A stretch of 64,000 nt of DNA from Roseiarcus sp963782255 (lineage in GTDB: Bacteria; Pseudomonadota; Alphaproteobacteria; Rhizobiales; Beijerinckiaceae): positions 3,906,001-3,970,000 of the forward strand of contig CAWAIS010000001.1 of the NCBI GenBank assembly GCA_963782255.1. Direction: 5' to 3'. Position 1 is the first letter of the stretch. Each line of letters begins with the position of its first letter. Position numbers and translations under genes: made by a program. Below the pieces are notes generated by a model. That model had not been told where the DNA came from and did not search any database. It saw only the letters and a list, made by a program, of their open reading frames with translations. Below, in pieces: positions 35,624 through 44,187 of the stretch.

Positions 35624-36433
35624 ATGATTCTCGCAAACATTCTGGTGCATGTCAACTCGACGCCCCGCGCCGCCGCGCGCCTCGCGCTGGCCGTCCGCAT
35701 CGCCGAGCGGGCCGGAGCACGGCTCACCGCGCTGTTCGCCGAGGAGGCGAAGGCCTACACGGTCGGGACGGTCTCGACCTGGCCGAGCCCGCGTTACACG
35801 GAGGCGGTCGAGGCGGCTCGCCAGGCTTTCGCCGCCGCGGCCGGGACGCTCAGCGAAAGCGCTTCGTTCATGGACACCAATCGCGGCAGCGACAGCGAGA
35901 TCGCGCACCGCTTCGTTGCGATCGCCCGCACCTTCGATCTGGTCATTCTCGGACAAACCGAGGACGGCGCGCCCGTCCCCGCGAAACTGCCTGAGCAGGT
36001 GATCGTCGAGAGCGGCCGCCCCGTGCTCGTCGTGCCCTATGTTGGAACCTACGCGGACGTCGGCGCGCGGCCGCTCTTCGCCTGGCACAGTTCGCGCGGC
36101 GCGGCGCGGGCCGTGTCAGACGCCATGCCGCTCCTCGCGACCGGTTGCGACGCGCTCGTCGTCGAGGTTGCGCGCAAAAACGAGGAGCGCGACGAATTCG
36201 CGGACCTCCTCATCGCCAACCTCGCAGCGCACAAGATCGCCGCGCGCTACCAGCATTTTGTGGTCGACGAGATCAACGTGATGGACACGCTGCTCAGCGC
36301 CATCTCAGACCACGCGGCCGACCTCTTGGCGATCGGCGCTTTCGATTCCGGCGCGCATGTGCTGTTTGGCCATGGCGCGGGCACCCGCCACATCCTGGCG
36401 CACATGACCGCGCCGGTCCTGTTCTCGCACTGA
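35624..36433 (+). CDS. Universal stress protein family (UspA), tandem domain
   Basis: A 269-residue protein with two UspA-like halves. The N-terminal one begins MILANILVHVNSTPRAAARLALAVRIAERAGARLTALFA; the C-terminal one ends LLAIGAFDSGAHVLFGHGAGTRHILAHMTAPVLFSH, the usual final glycine loop and strand. The first half lacks the full glycine-rich nucleotide loop, so ATP binding may be limited to the second. The start ATG follows GGGGAGGAAGCGGCG. Convergent with the porin gene. Confidence 0.88.
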   Translation: MILANILVHVNSTPRAAARLALAVRIAERAGARLTALFAEEAKAYTVGTVSTWPSPRYTEAVEAARQAFAAAAGTLSESASFMDTNRGSDSEIAHRFVAIARTFDLVILGQTEDGAPVPAKLPEQVIVESGRPVLVVPYVGTYADVGARPLFAWHSSRGAARAVSDAMPLLATGCDALVVEVARKNEERDEFADLLIANLAAHKIAARYQHFVVDEINVMDTLLSAISDHAADLLAIGAFDSGAHVLFGHGAGTRHILAHMTAPVLFSH

Positions 36434-36448
36434 AAGCGCTGGCGCCTT

Positions 36449-37900
36449 TTAGAACTTGACCCGCAGGCCGAACGTCGGATCGACGTTCTGCGGGCGGACA
36501 TAGCCGCTCGCCATGCCGCCAAAAACGTTCGAGACCATCACGCCAGCGTAAAGGTCGAGCCGTTTCAATGGCCGGTAGTCGATCAGGAACGACAGCGCGT
36601 CGAGCGATCCGGCGCAGGAGTTGCTGCTGATGTGTACGCCAGTTCCCGTGCAGGCCTTCGCGGAATAATCGTTCTGGGCCTCGTAGTAGAACGCGCCGGT
36701 CACATCGAGCTGGCTCGTGACCGCGTATTTGACGCCCGTCCAGACGACATTCATGAATTTGTCGATGGCGTAGGCGTTGTACGTGATCGCGCCGGGCAGC
36801 ACGTTGAAGCCACCGAGGCTCTTAAAGCCGCTCGGGTAGATGCTGCTGGGATCCGAGAGCCGATAGCGCTCGTAGCCGCCGTAGACATGCGCCGGTCCGA
36901 TCGCATATTTTGCGACCAGCATCAGGCCGGCGTTATTCGAAAGCGTCGCCTTCAGATCGTCCTGGGAATAGCCCTTCGGCAGCGCCGTGTAATTGCCGAG
37001 CGACACGGCGTCCGTCGCCCACCCGACGATGGCGTCCATCGAAAGCGGGCCGAAGTCGGCGCCGATCTGCCCTTGCGCGTCCGACGACGAGCCGTTCCCC
37101 TGGTCGTAACCTCCGGCCTGGACGAGTCCCGCCAGACGGACGTTATTGCCTTGCCATCGGTATTTGAAGGCGGTGTTGCTGCGGGCGACTTCCGTGTCGC
37201 CGAAGCCGGCGAACGAGCCGGACCAGCCCAAGGGCGAGAAGGCGTTGGAGGCGGTCATCGGGTCGTAGCTGATGATTGCGTCAAGGGCCAGCGTGTTCAC
37301 GCGGCCGAACACGGCCGTGCCGTAGATCGGGTTCGCGAAGCCGATATAGCCTTGCGAATTGTCGATCTGGCCGGCGCGGCTCGAATCTCCGTTCGCGCTC
37401 TGGCGCGCGAGCGGAAGGCCGTTGTTCGCGGCAAGCGAGCGCGGGCTGTCGGAGAGCTGCAGCGAATAGGGATCGAAGCCGAACTCGAAGTCGCCGACCA
37501 GCGACCAGCCCCCCGCAATCGGCTCGCTCATCTTGACGCCCAGGACGGACGAACTCAGCGCGTTGGGCGACAGGAGCCACCGGGGGCCGCTTGTGGCCTT
37601 GGAAATGAGATAGGCGTCCCCCGGGCCAAACGAGCGGTTGAACGGCGCGCCATTGGTCTCGAAGCCATAGCCGACGTCGATCGTCGCATAGAGCGTGAGG
37701 CCGGCGTAGGTCAGCGGGCAGTCGCTCGCCGACGAACTCAGGTAGTCATAGAGACTGTTGAAGCAGTTGGGCGGCGCAACCTGTCCCTTTTGCGAGGGCG
37801 GGGCCGCGTGGGCGACGCCGGCAAGGCTCATCGCCGCGATCAGCGAAACGCCAAGTCGCTTTGCCGTTTCACCGAAGACCCCGCCCACGCGCATCCGCAT
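36449..37900 (-). CDS. Outer-membrane porin
   Basis: A 483-residue porin with a signal peptide (LGVSLIAAMSLAGVAHA, then APPSQ). Features of the Gram-negative porin superfamily include LTLYATIDVGYGFETNGAPFN near the N-terminus and VLGVKMSEPIAGGWSLVGDFEFGFDP. A NSQGYIGFANPIYGTAVFGRVNTL strand-loop-strand segment follows, and the protein ends with a terminal Phe (FGLRVKF) recognised by the BAM complex. Four Cys are present, unusual for a porin (CFNS, CPLTY, KACTG, SCAGS). The solute is unknown. Confidence 0.9.
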   Translation of the reverse strand: MRMRVGGVFGETAKRLGVSLIAAMSLAGVAHAAPPSQKGQVAPPNCFNSLYDYLSSSASDCPLTYAGLTLYATIDVGYGFETNGAPFNRSFGPGDAYLISKATSGPRWLLSPNALSSSVLGVKMSEPIAGGWSLVGDFEFGFDPYSLQLSDSPRSLAANNGLPLARQSANGDSSRAGQIDNSQGYIGFANPIYGTAVFGRVNTLALDAIISYDPMTASNAFSPLGWSGSFAGFGDTEVARSNTAFKYRWQGNNVRLAGLVQAGGYDQGNGSSSDAQGQIGADFGPLSMDAIVGWATDAVSLGNYTALPKGYSQDDLKATLSNNAGLMLVAKYAIGPAHVYGGYERYRLSDPSSIYPSGFKSLGGFNVLPGAITYNAYAIDKFMNVVWTGVKYAVTSQLDVTGAFYYEAQNDYSAKACTGTGVHISSNSCAGSLDALSFLIDYRPLKRLDLYAGVMVSNVFGGMASGYVRPQNVDPTFGLRVKF

Positions 37901-38982
37901 CGACCCCAGCCCACGCTCGGCCGTCGCGCAGGAAAGCGGGTATCATTTACAAATACAATAAAATAATTTCGCAATCTAATGCATGCCGTGGCGGCGCCTT
38001 GGTCCAAGGCGCCGGAACTCCGAAGGTCACAAGGCGGTTCGACGCGTTTACGACGAGCTCGTCCGGTTTCGCGGAAACCGTCTCTGGAAAGAGACGCCGG
38101 TCCGCGCGAATCGGGGGCCGAGGGCGCGATTTCGATCTGCTGTTCCTCGGATTTCCCTTTGTTTTTCTTGCGTTTCCTGGTGCGATTTGGGCCATTCAGG
38201 GCCTGGAGGCCAAACGTTCGTCAAGCCAAACCAAGCCGAAACAAATCAAAACCCAAGGAATTCGCCGCCCCAGGCTGTCTGAATCCCGACAAAGTCGAGA
38301 GGCGCGCGAGCGATTTCAACGGCTTGGGCGCCAAATTGTGCAACTTTTGTCGCGAGCGTTAGGCGCGGGCGCAGGCGGCGTGGGTCAGGTCGTGCGGCGG
38401 AGGCGGCGCGGCCAAGACGTTTGCGGTCCTAAGCCCCAAGGGCCAGGCGCAATCGCCCTCGAAGCCATGAATAACGGTCGAGCGCGGCGGCGCGTTTCAT
38501 CGCCCATACTCGAGCTTGAAGTCGGCATGGGCTGAGCGCCTTCGTCGTCGGTCGTGCTCGGTCTCCGGCGCCGCAAATCTCGGCAGATAAAAACCACATT
38601 AGCACAGGGACCTGCTTTCTCCAAGAAAATGTTCTTGATTTGTTCAAGGGCATGCGACATCGGCGGGCTCGCGCTGGCGTTGCGGGACGCCAATCCGGTC
38701 GGGTCGCCGACATTCTCAACGGCAAGCGCGGACTCTCGCCCTCTGCGACTGGCCCGCTTTTTCGGGCCTAACGCGGGATGAAATCAAGCCGATTCATTCC
38801 CGTCATGACGAGAGAAGCAAGGCGCTCGACGCCGAGAACCATATCGACAACGCTCTTGACGGAAACGCAAGCGCCGACGGGGACAAGGGTTGACGTTTTG
38901 TCGTCGCAAGGGCCATCTCCTGGAATGCCTGGCGCGGCCCCCGCGCCGGGGAAATCACGAACGCCAGAGAACGCGAGGGCCG
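37901..38982. other. Long non-coding region between porin and acyl-CoA ligase
   Basis: About 1.1 kb without a recognisable gene. The porin-proximal part (37930-37990) is AT-rich (TTACAAATACAATAAAATAATTTCG) and probably holds the porin promoter. A strong palindrome follows at 37992-38014. Bases 38140-38290 are pyrimidine/purine-skewed with repeated AAACCAAGCCGAAACAAATC-like words. Short open frames here have no family likeness or good ribosome sites. Confidence 0.55.
37992..38014. promoter_or_regulatory. Near-perfect palindrome upstream of the porin gene
   Basis: CGGCGCCTTGG and its complement CCAAGGCGCCG flank a single T, giving 11-bp perfect arms. It lies ~90 bp upstream of the porin start, just behind an AT-rich stretch. 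It could be a regulator-binding site or the foot of an RNA hairpin. It has no following T run, so an intrinsic terminator is less likely. Confidence 0.45.
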
Positions 38983-40683
38983 ATGAACGCTCCACTTTGG
39001 GTCAAGTCTTATCCGGAAGGCGTGCGCTTTGATGCGCCGCTCGAGATTTCATCCGTGGAAAGCGTCCTCGACACCGCCGCCCGGCGGTTCGGGCCGCTTC
39101 CCGCGCTCGAGTTCATGAACAAGAGGATCGCCTACTCCGAGTTGGAGGCGCTCGCCAACCGCGCCGCCGCGGGATTCCAAAAGCTCGGCGTCGGGCCCGG
39201 CGTACATGTCGGCATCTACATGCCCAACACGCCGCACTTCGTCATCGCCTTCTTCGGCGTCTTGAAGGCGGGCGGAACGATCGTCAATTATTCCCCGCTC
39301 GACGCCTTGCGCACGCTCGAGCTCAAGATCGAGGACAGCGAGACCGACATTCTGGTCACGCTCGACCTCGCCTCCCTCTATCCCCAGGCGGAAAAGCTTC
39401 TGGCGTCGACGCGGCTCAAGACGCTGATCGTTGGCGAGTTCACCGAGTGGGCTGCGGCGCCCGGGCCGGTCAAGGCGCACATGACGGCGGGCGGAATGCT
39501 GGCGCACGTGACGCACGACCAAAGCCGCATCGCCTTCCGCGATCTCCTCGACAACGACGGGCGCTTTAGCGTCCATGCCCTCGGCGATCCGACAGAGGCG
39601 ATCGCCGTCATCCAGTACACCGGGGGCACGACCGGCTCGCCCAAAGGCGCGATGCTGACGCACGCGAACCTAACGGCGGCCTGCTCGCTCTACCGGGAAG
39701 TGCTGACGAGCGGCGGGCCGGACGCGCTGCGGGAAGGCGAGGAGCGCTTCCTCTGCGTCCTCCCGCTGTTTCATATCTATTCGCTAACGGTCGTCATGCT
39801 GCTCGGCTTCCGCCTCGGAGCCGGGCTTATCCTTCACCCGCAATTCGACGCCGTCGCCGCGGCGAGAGACATCGCGCTGAAAAGGATTACGGTCTATCTC
39901 GGCGTCCCGACGATGCACGTCGCGATTCTCGCCCTGCCGGACGTCGAGAAGATGGATTTCTCGTCGCTCCGCTTGTGCGCGTCGGGGGGCGCTCCGCTGC
40001 CGCTCGCGGTGAAGGAGCGATGGGAAAGCGTGGTCGGCCGCATGCTGGGGGAAGGCTGGGGCATGACCGAGACCTCGCCGATCGGCACGTTCACGCCGCG
40101 CGAAGGACCAGCCAAGCCGGGTTCTTGCGGCGTCCCCTACCCCGGCACGCAGATGAAGCTCGTCGACGTCGTCGATCCGAGCCGCGAGGTGGCTCTCGGC
40201 GAGCGCGGCGAAATCTGCGTCAAGGGCCCAAACATCATGAAGGGCTACTGGAAGAAGCCGGAGGAGACCGCCAACGCGATGACGGCGGACGGCTTCTTCC
40301 GCACCGGCGACGTCGGCGTCATGGACGCGGACGGCTACGTATTCATCGTCGACCGCACCAAGGACATGCTGCTGTGCGGCGGCTTCAACGTCTATCCGCG
40401 CAACATCGAGGAGGCAGTTTATCAGCACCCGTCGGTCGAGGAGGTCAGCGTCATCGGCGTGCCCGACGCCTATCGCGGAGAAACGCCGAAGGCCTTCGTC
40501 AAGCTGAAAACCGGCGCGCCGCCGCTCACGCTCGACGACTTGAAGGAATTCCTCAAGGACCGGCTCGGCAAGCACGAGATGATCGGGGCCTTGGAAATCC
40601 GCAACGAACTGCCGAAGACTCCGGTCGGCAAGATCTCGAAGAAGGATCTGCGCGAGTCCGAAGCGCGCGCACACGCCGGATGA
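38983..40683 (+). CDS. Long-chain fatty acid/dicarboxylate-CoA ligase (FadD/PimA-like)
   Basis: A 566-residue adenylate-forming ligase activating carboxylic acids to CoA thioesters. The P-loop VIQYTGGTTGSPKGAMLTHANL, A5 GWGMTETSP, and hinge VFIVDRTKDMLLCGGFNVYPRNIEE, plus the C-terminal catalytic Lys in TPVGKISKKDL, are all present. The start ATG at 38983 has GAGGG close upstream; the frame remains open for 31 codons before it. The sequence resembles pimeloyl/dicarboxylate-CoA ligases of Rhodopseudomonas type as well as FadD. Confidence 0.9.
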   Translation: MNAPLWVKSYPEGVRFDAPLEISSVESVLDTAARRFGPLPALEFMNKRIAYSELEALANRAAAGFQKLGVGPGVHVGIYMPNTPHFVIAFFGVLKAGGTIVNYSPLDALRTLELKIEDSETDILVTLDLASLYPQAEKLLASTRLKTLIVGEFTEWAAAPGPVKAHMTAGGMLAHVTHDQSRIAFRDLLDNDGRFSVHALGDPTEAIAVIQYTGGTTGSPKGAMLTHANLTAACSLYREVLTSGGPDALREGEERFLCVLPLFHIYSLTVVMLLGFRLGAGLILHPQFDAVAAARDIALKRITVYLGVPTMHVAILALPDVEKMDFSSLRLCASGGAPLPLAVKERWESVVGRMLGEGWGMTETSPIGTFTPREGPAKPGSCGVPYPGTQMKLVDVVDPSREVALGERGEICVKGPNIMKGYWKKPEETANAMTADGFFRTGDVGVMDADGYVFIVDRTKDMLLCGGFNVYPRNIEEAVYQHPSVEEVSVIGVPDAYRGETPKAFVKLKTGAPPLTLDDLKEFLKDRLGKHEMIGALEIRNELPKTPVGKISKKDLRESEARAHAG

Positions 40684-40726
40684 GCGGCGGCGGCCGATTG
40701 CGATGATGGAGATGCCGCCCGCCGCG

Positions 40727-42409
40727 TCAGGCCAGCAGCTTCATGAAATTGCGCTTGCGCGCGAACCGCGCCTTGAGCTCCGCGAGATAGGCCGCGTGCT
40801 CCGGAGCTGCCCGCAACGCGCCCATGCGCTCGACCAGGTTCGCGGCTTCCGCATAGTCCCGGTTTCCCCCGAGCGTTGCGAGCCGGTCGACCCGTTGCGT
40901 GAAGACCTCGAGCGCTTCTCGCGGGTGCGTGATCGCGGATTCTCTGGCGAGGCTCTCCCTGACGCCCATCGATGCCCCATGCCGGCGGACAGCCTCCCAG
41001 GCCGCCTCATAGAATTGTTCAGCCATAAGGATGCCAATGAGCGTGTCCGCGGTTGAAAGCCGCAGGGTCGCCTGTTCCTTCGCGAGGCGCGCAGAGAGCA
41101 TCGCGAGCGCACGCTGAAGCGCCGGCTGCCCGACAAGATCGCGGAGCTTGCGATACCGCTCGAGGCCGGGAGCCTTCTCGAAGGCGCGCCACGCGTGCGC
41201 CTCGGCCTCCCTCGTCCGCCCCGCTTTGTTCAGCATTCCCACGGCGAAATCAATGAGCCTTTCATCCGGCGCGCCATCCTCGAACGCCCAGAGTCCCTCC
41301 TCGGCCCAGCGCAAGGCTTCGTCATCGCGCCCCACGCCGCGGCAGAATTCCGCGAGCCTGAGATAGCTCCAGGCCGAGGACAGATCCTTGGCGCGCAACG
41401 CGATCCGCGCCGTGATGTCGCCGTCGCGGTCGGCCAAAAAGTCAAGAACGCCCATGAGCCTGCGGTAGCTGTCGTGATTTTCGCCGCGCGCGCTCCCAGC
41501 GTGCAGCGTCGGAAGGCCGTTCCACGCCTCTGTGGCAAGACGCTTGTATTCCGCGAGCCCCGGCTCGCCGAGCGCGTTGGCGTAACGCATGGCCGCGCCG
41601 TCGAACGCGCCGTAGTCGCTCTCCAGTTCGCGGGCGAACAGGCTGCGGGCGAATGAGACCGGATCAGGCTTCGCCGCTTCGGCCGCGGCGACGTGGATCG
41701 CGACTGCCCGACCGAGCAACTCGCCGCCCGAGCCATCGGAATCGTCGACTTCGTTAAGAGCCTCTTCGATCCGGTCGATCGCGTGCTCCGCGACCTCGAG
41801 GGCGACGCTCGCGCGTGGCCCGGAGGCGAGGTCGTCAATCGAGTCCAGCCAGTCATCCACTCCTTTGGCCCATTCGCGCGCATCTTTATATTCGACGTAA
41901 CCCCTGGTCCGCGACGCCCGGTCGATCGCCGTCTTCAGTCGCGCCTTGAGCGTCCTGTCGTCCGCGCCGAGCGCTGAAGCCGCCAAGTCAAGCCTGGCGA
42001 AGAGGGCCGAATCTTCCTCCGCCAGGCTGACGATCAACTGGACAAGCTCCGCGGCGTCCTTGCTCTTCAGATGTTCGCGGATCCGGTCGAGCGGGCAGAC
42101 GCGCTGCTGCCCGTCGCCGTCGTCGCGCTCGGCGTTGGCTGCGAGCGCGGTTGCGACCATATGCTTGCAAAAACCCCGATCCTCGAAGGCTGGGCACGTG
42201 CATCGGCCGGCGATGCTGGCGCCGCGACCGGTCAGCTCGACGCGGTAGTCTTCCGAGCCTTGCACTTCGGCCAGCACACGGTGGCTTTCGACGGCGAGGA
42301 TGAGGACATGGCCATCGCGATGGTAGGCTTGACCGCGCGCGAAAACCGTCTCTCCCGCGCGCCCTTTGAGCGCTGCGACGTCGAAGCGGGGGTTCGGATC
42401 CGTCGTCAA
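40727..42409 (-). CDS. SWIM zinc-finger domain protein
   Basis: A ~560-residue protein with an N-terminal SWIM finger (CTCPAFEDRGFCKH, CxCx(n)CxH) and a long helical C-terminal region resembling TPR/HEAT-type repeats. SWIM domains bind DNA or proteins. I place the start at a TTG (42409) that overlaps the stop of the DUF3024 gene as TTGA, giving MTTDPNPRFDVAALKGRAG. No ATG precedes the SWIM domain within the non-overlapping region. Co-transcribed with DUF3024. Confidence 0.8.
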   Translation of the reverse strand: MTTDPNPRFDVAALKGRAGETVFARGQAYHRDGHVLILAVESHRVLAEVQGSEDYRVELTGRGASIAGRCTCPAFEDRGFCKHMVATALAANAERDDGDGQQRVCPLDRIREHLKSKDAAELVQLIVSLAEEDSALFARLDLAASALGADDRTLKARLKTAIDRASRTRGYVEYKDAREWAKGVDDWLDSIDDLASGPRASVALEVAEHAIDRIEEALNEVDDSDGSGGELLGRAVAIHVAAAEAAKPDPVSFARSLFARELESDYGAFDGAAMRYANALGEPGLAEYKRLATEAWNGLPTLHAGSARGENHDSYRRLMGVLDFLADRDGDITARIALRAKDLSSAWSYLRLAEFCRGVGRDDEALRWAEEGLWAFEDGAPDERLIDFAVGMLNKAGRTREAEAHAWRAFEKAPGLERYRKLRDLVGQPALQRALAMLSARLAKEQATLRLSTADTLIGILMAEQFYEAAWEAVRRHGASMGVRESLARESAITHPREALEVFTQRVDRLATLGGNRDYAEAANLVERMGALRAAPEHAAYLAELKARFARKRNFMKLLA

Positions 42410-42816
42410 AACGGGGGCCTGAGATGCGGTTCGGTTTCGACCAGCCGCAGCGCTTCCGCCAGTGGGACCGAGCGATGCAGCGGCCAATATTGCCCCGTGT
42501 GCCGCCGCCACATCACGTCGAACCGGGTCTCGTCGACACATTCCTCCACATGGTCGAGGCGGGCGAAAGGCGCGTCGAATTCCTCCCCCTCGTTGTCGGG
42601 GAAGCCGGACCGGAAGCGGACGAGGAAGCTGAACTTGCTTCCACGCTGCCTGCCAAAGAGATCGACCGGATAGTTGAACCGCGTCGGGCGGATTTCGGGC
42701 AGGTATTTCGGCTTCAGCACGTCCGCGATGAGCCGGTTGCACAGCGAAGCGATCTCCGCCTTTTCCTCAGGCGTCAGAGCCTTCACCCTCGCCCACACAT
42801 ATTGGCGCGGCGACAC
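42406..42816 (-). CDS. DUF3024-family protein
   Basis: A 136-residue protein starting at a GTG. RFNYPVDLFGRQRGSKFSFLVRFRSGFPDN, FDAPFARLDHVEE and FDVMWRRHTGQYWPLHRSVPLAEAL match DUF3024. Function is unknown. It is translationally coupled to the SWIM gene. An ISAs1 element is inserted 86 bp upstream of its start and may carry or remove its promoter. Confidence 0.75.
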   Translation of the reverse strand: MSPRQYVWARVKALTPEEKAEIASLCNRLIADVLKPKYLPEIRPTRFNYPVDLFGRQRGSKFSFLVRFRSGFPDNEGEEFDAPFARLDHVEECVDETRFDVMWRRHTGQYWPLHRSVPLAEALRLVETEPHLRPPF

Positions 42817-42891
42817 AGGCGTCTCCGTGGCTGAGCCGAAACAAATCGCGGTATTGTCGCCTTTGGCGGAGGGCTGCGTAAAGTCGAGGGC

Positions 42892-42901
42892 GGGCAGACC
42901 T
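42892..42901. repeat. Target-site duplication of ISAs1 element, left copy
   Basis: The 10-bp sequence GGGCAGACCT directly abuts the left inverted repeat and recurs exactly at 44155-44164 after the right end. ISAs1 elements generate target duplications of about this length. Confidence 0.85.
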
Positions 42902-44154
42902 CAGGGCGATCGGGTGAAGAAGTTGGTGACAAACGCGCAAAGTGCTGAATCTGTCGATCTCCGCTGATTCGGTTGGCGGGAGGACGACGGTGGACGCTTC
43001 GGAGGCGATGGCGGCGGCGGGTTTTGAGACAACAGTTTTCCTGATTCATTTCAATGATATGCCAGACCATCGGCAGCCAGGAAAGGTGGCCTATCGGCTC
43101 GACGAGATCCTGCTCTTGTCTCTGCTGGCGGTTCTGGCCGGCGCGGAGGGCTTCACCGACATCGCGCGTTTCGGCCAGAGGAAGCTCGCCTTGCTGCGGC
43201 GCTTCCTCCCCTTCGTCAACGGCACGCCGAGCCACGATCACCTCGGCGACATTTTCGCCACGCTCGACGCTCAGGCGTTCCGGCGGTGCTTCGTGGCTTG
43301 GGTCGGCGCGCTGATGAAGACGCCGGTCGAACTCATCGCCATCGACGGCAAGACCTCCCGGCGCTCGGGCAACAAAGGAGCCAAGGACGCCATCCACATG
43401 GTGTCCGCCTTCGCCGCCCGCCAACGCCTGGTGCTGGCGCAGGCCAAGGTCGGCGAGAAGGCTAACGAGATCGTCGCCATTCCGGCCCTCCTCGACATGC
43501 TGTCGATCGAAGGCGCCGTCGTCACCATCGACGCGATCGGCTGTCAGCGCGACATCGCCCAGAAGATCATCGACAAGAAGGCCGATTACATTCTGGCGCT
43601 GAAGGGCAACCAGGGGACGTTGCGCAACGATGTCGAATTGTTCGCCAACGAGCAGAAAGCAAGGGGTTTCGCCGATACGCAGGTCAGCGTCGATGAAACC
43701 GTCGACGGCGACCACGGCCGCATCGAGACGCGCCGCGTCACCGTGATCCACGACGTCGCCTGGCTGCAACAGCGACACGAATGGCCAGGCCTCAAGGGCC
43801 TCGTCATCGTCGACAGCACGCGAGAGATCGGCGCCAAGACCGAACGCGAGACCCGCTATTATCTGACATCGTCGTCACGGCGCGCCGACCGCCTGGGACC
43901 GATGGCGCGCGACCATTGGGCGATCGAGAACGGCCTGCACTGGGTCATGGACATGACCTTCCGCGACGACGAGTGCCGCATCCGAACCGACAACGCCCCC
44001 GAGAACGTCGTCACCCTCAAACACATGGCCGTCAACCTCGCCCGCAAGGCCAAGGGCCGAGACTCCGTCCGCCTCGCCCTCAAAACCGCCGCTTGGGATG
44101 ACGACTATCTCGCCAAACTCATCGCCGCATAATTTCCTTCACCCGATTCCCCTG
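42902..44154. mobile_element. ISAs1-family insertion sequence, 1253 bp, intact
   Basis: Ends are CAGGGCGATCGGGTGAAGAA on the left and, reading inward from the right, CAGGGGAATCGGGTGAAGG, sharing CAGGG and ATCGGGTGAAG. One complete transposase gene lies between. A perfect 10-bp direct duplication flanks the element. Intact ends, gene and duplication indicate a recent insertion. Confidence 0.92.
42990..44132 (+). CDS. ISAs1-family transposase
   Basis: A ~380-residue transposase. FNDMPDHRQPGKVAYRLDEILLLSLLAVLAGAEGF is the typical N-terminal block. The DDE core includes ELIAIDGKTSRRSGN (first Asp), VTIDAIGCQRDIAQKI (second Asp) and the WAIENGLHWVMDMTFRDDECR region carrying the Glu. The GTG at 42990 is preferred because GGGAGGA lies at proper distance; an ATG at 43008 is the alternative. 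The frame is uninterrupted, so the element may be active. Confidence 0.93.
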   Translation: MDASEAMAAAGFETTVFLIHFNDMPDHRQPGKVAYRLDEILLLSLLAVLAGAEGFTDIARFGQRKLALLRRFLPFVNGTPSHDHLGDIFATLDAQAFRRCFVAWVGALMKTPVELIAIDGKTSRRSGNKGAKDAIHMVSAFAARQRLVLAQAKVGEKANEIVAIPALLDMLSIEGAVVTIDAIGCQRDIAQKIIDKKADYILALKGNQGTLRNDVELFANEQKARGFADTQVSVDETVDGDHGRIETRRVTVIHDVAWLQQRHEWPGLKGLVIVDSTREIGAKTERETRYYLTSSSRRADRLGPMARDHWAIENGLHWVMDMTFRDDECRIRTDNAPENVVTLKHMAVNLARKAKGRDSVRLALKTAAWDDDYLAKLIAA

Positions 44155-44164
44155 GGGCAGACCT
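44155..44164. repeat. Target-site duplication of ISAs1 element, right copy
   Basis: This GGGCAGACCT is the exact second copy of the 10-bp site at 42892-42901, immediately after the right end of the element. Confidence 0.85.
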
Positions 44165-44187
44165 TGTGGATGACTGCCGCCGGGGGT

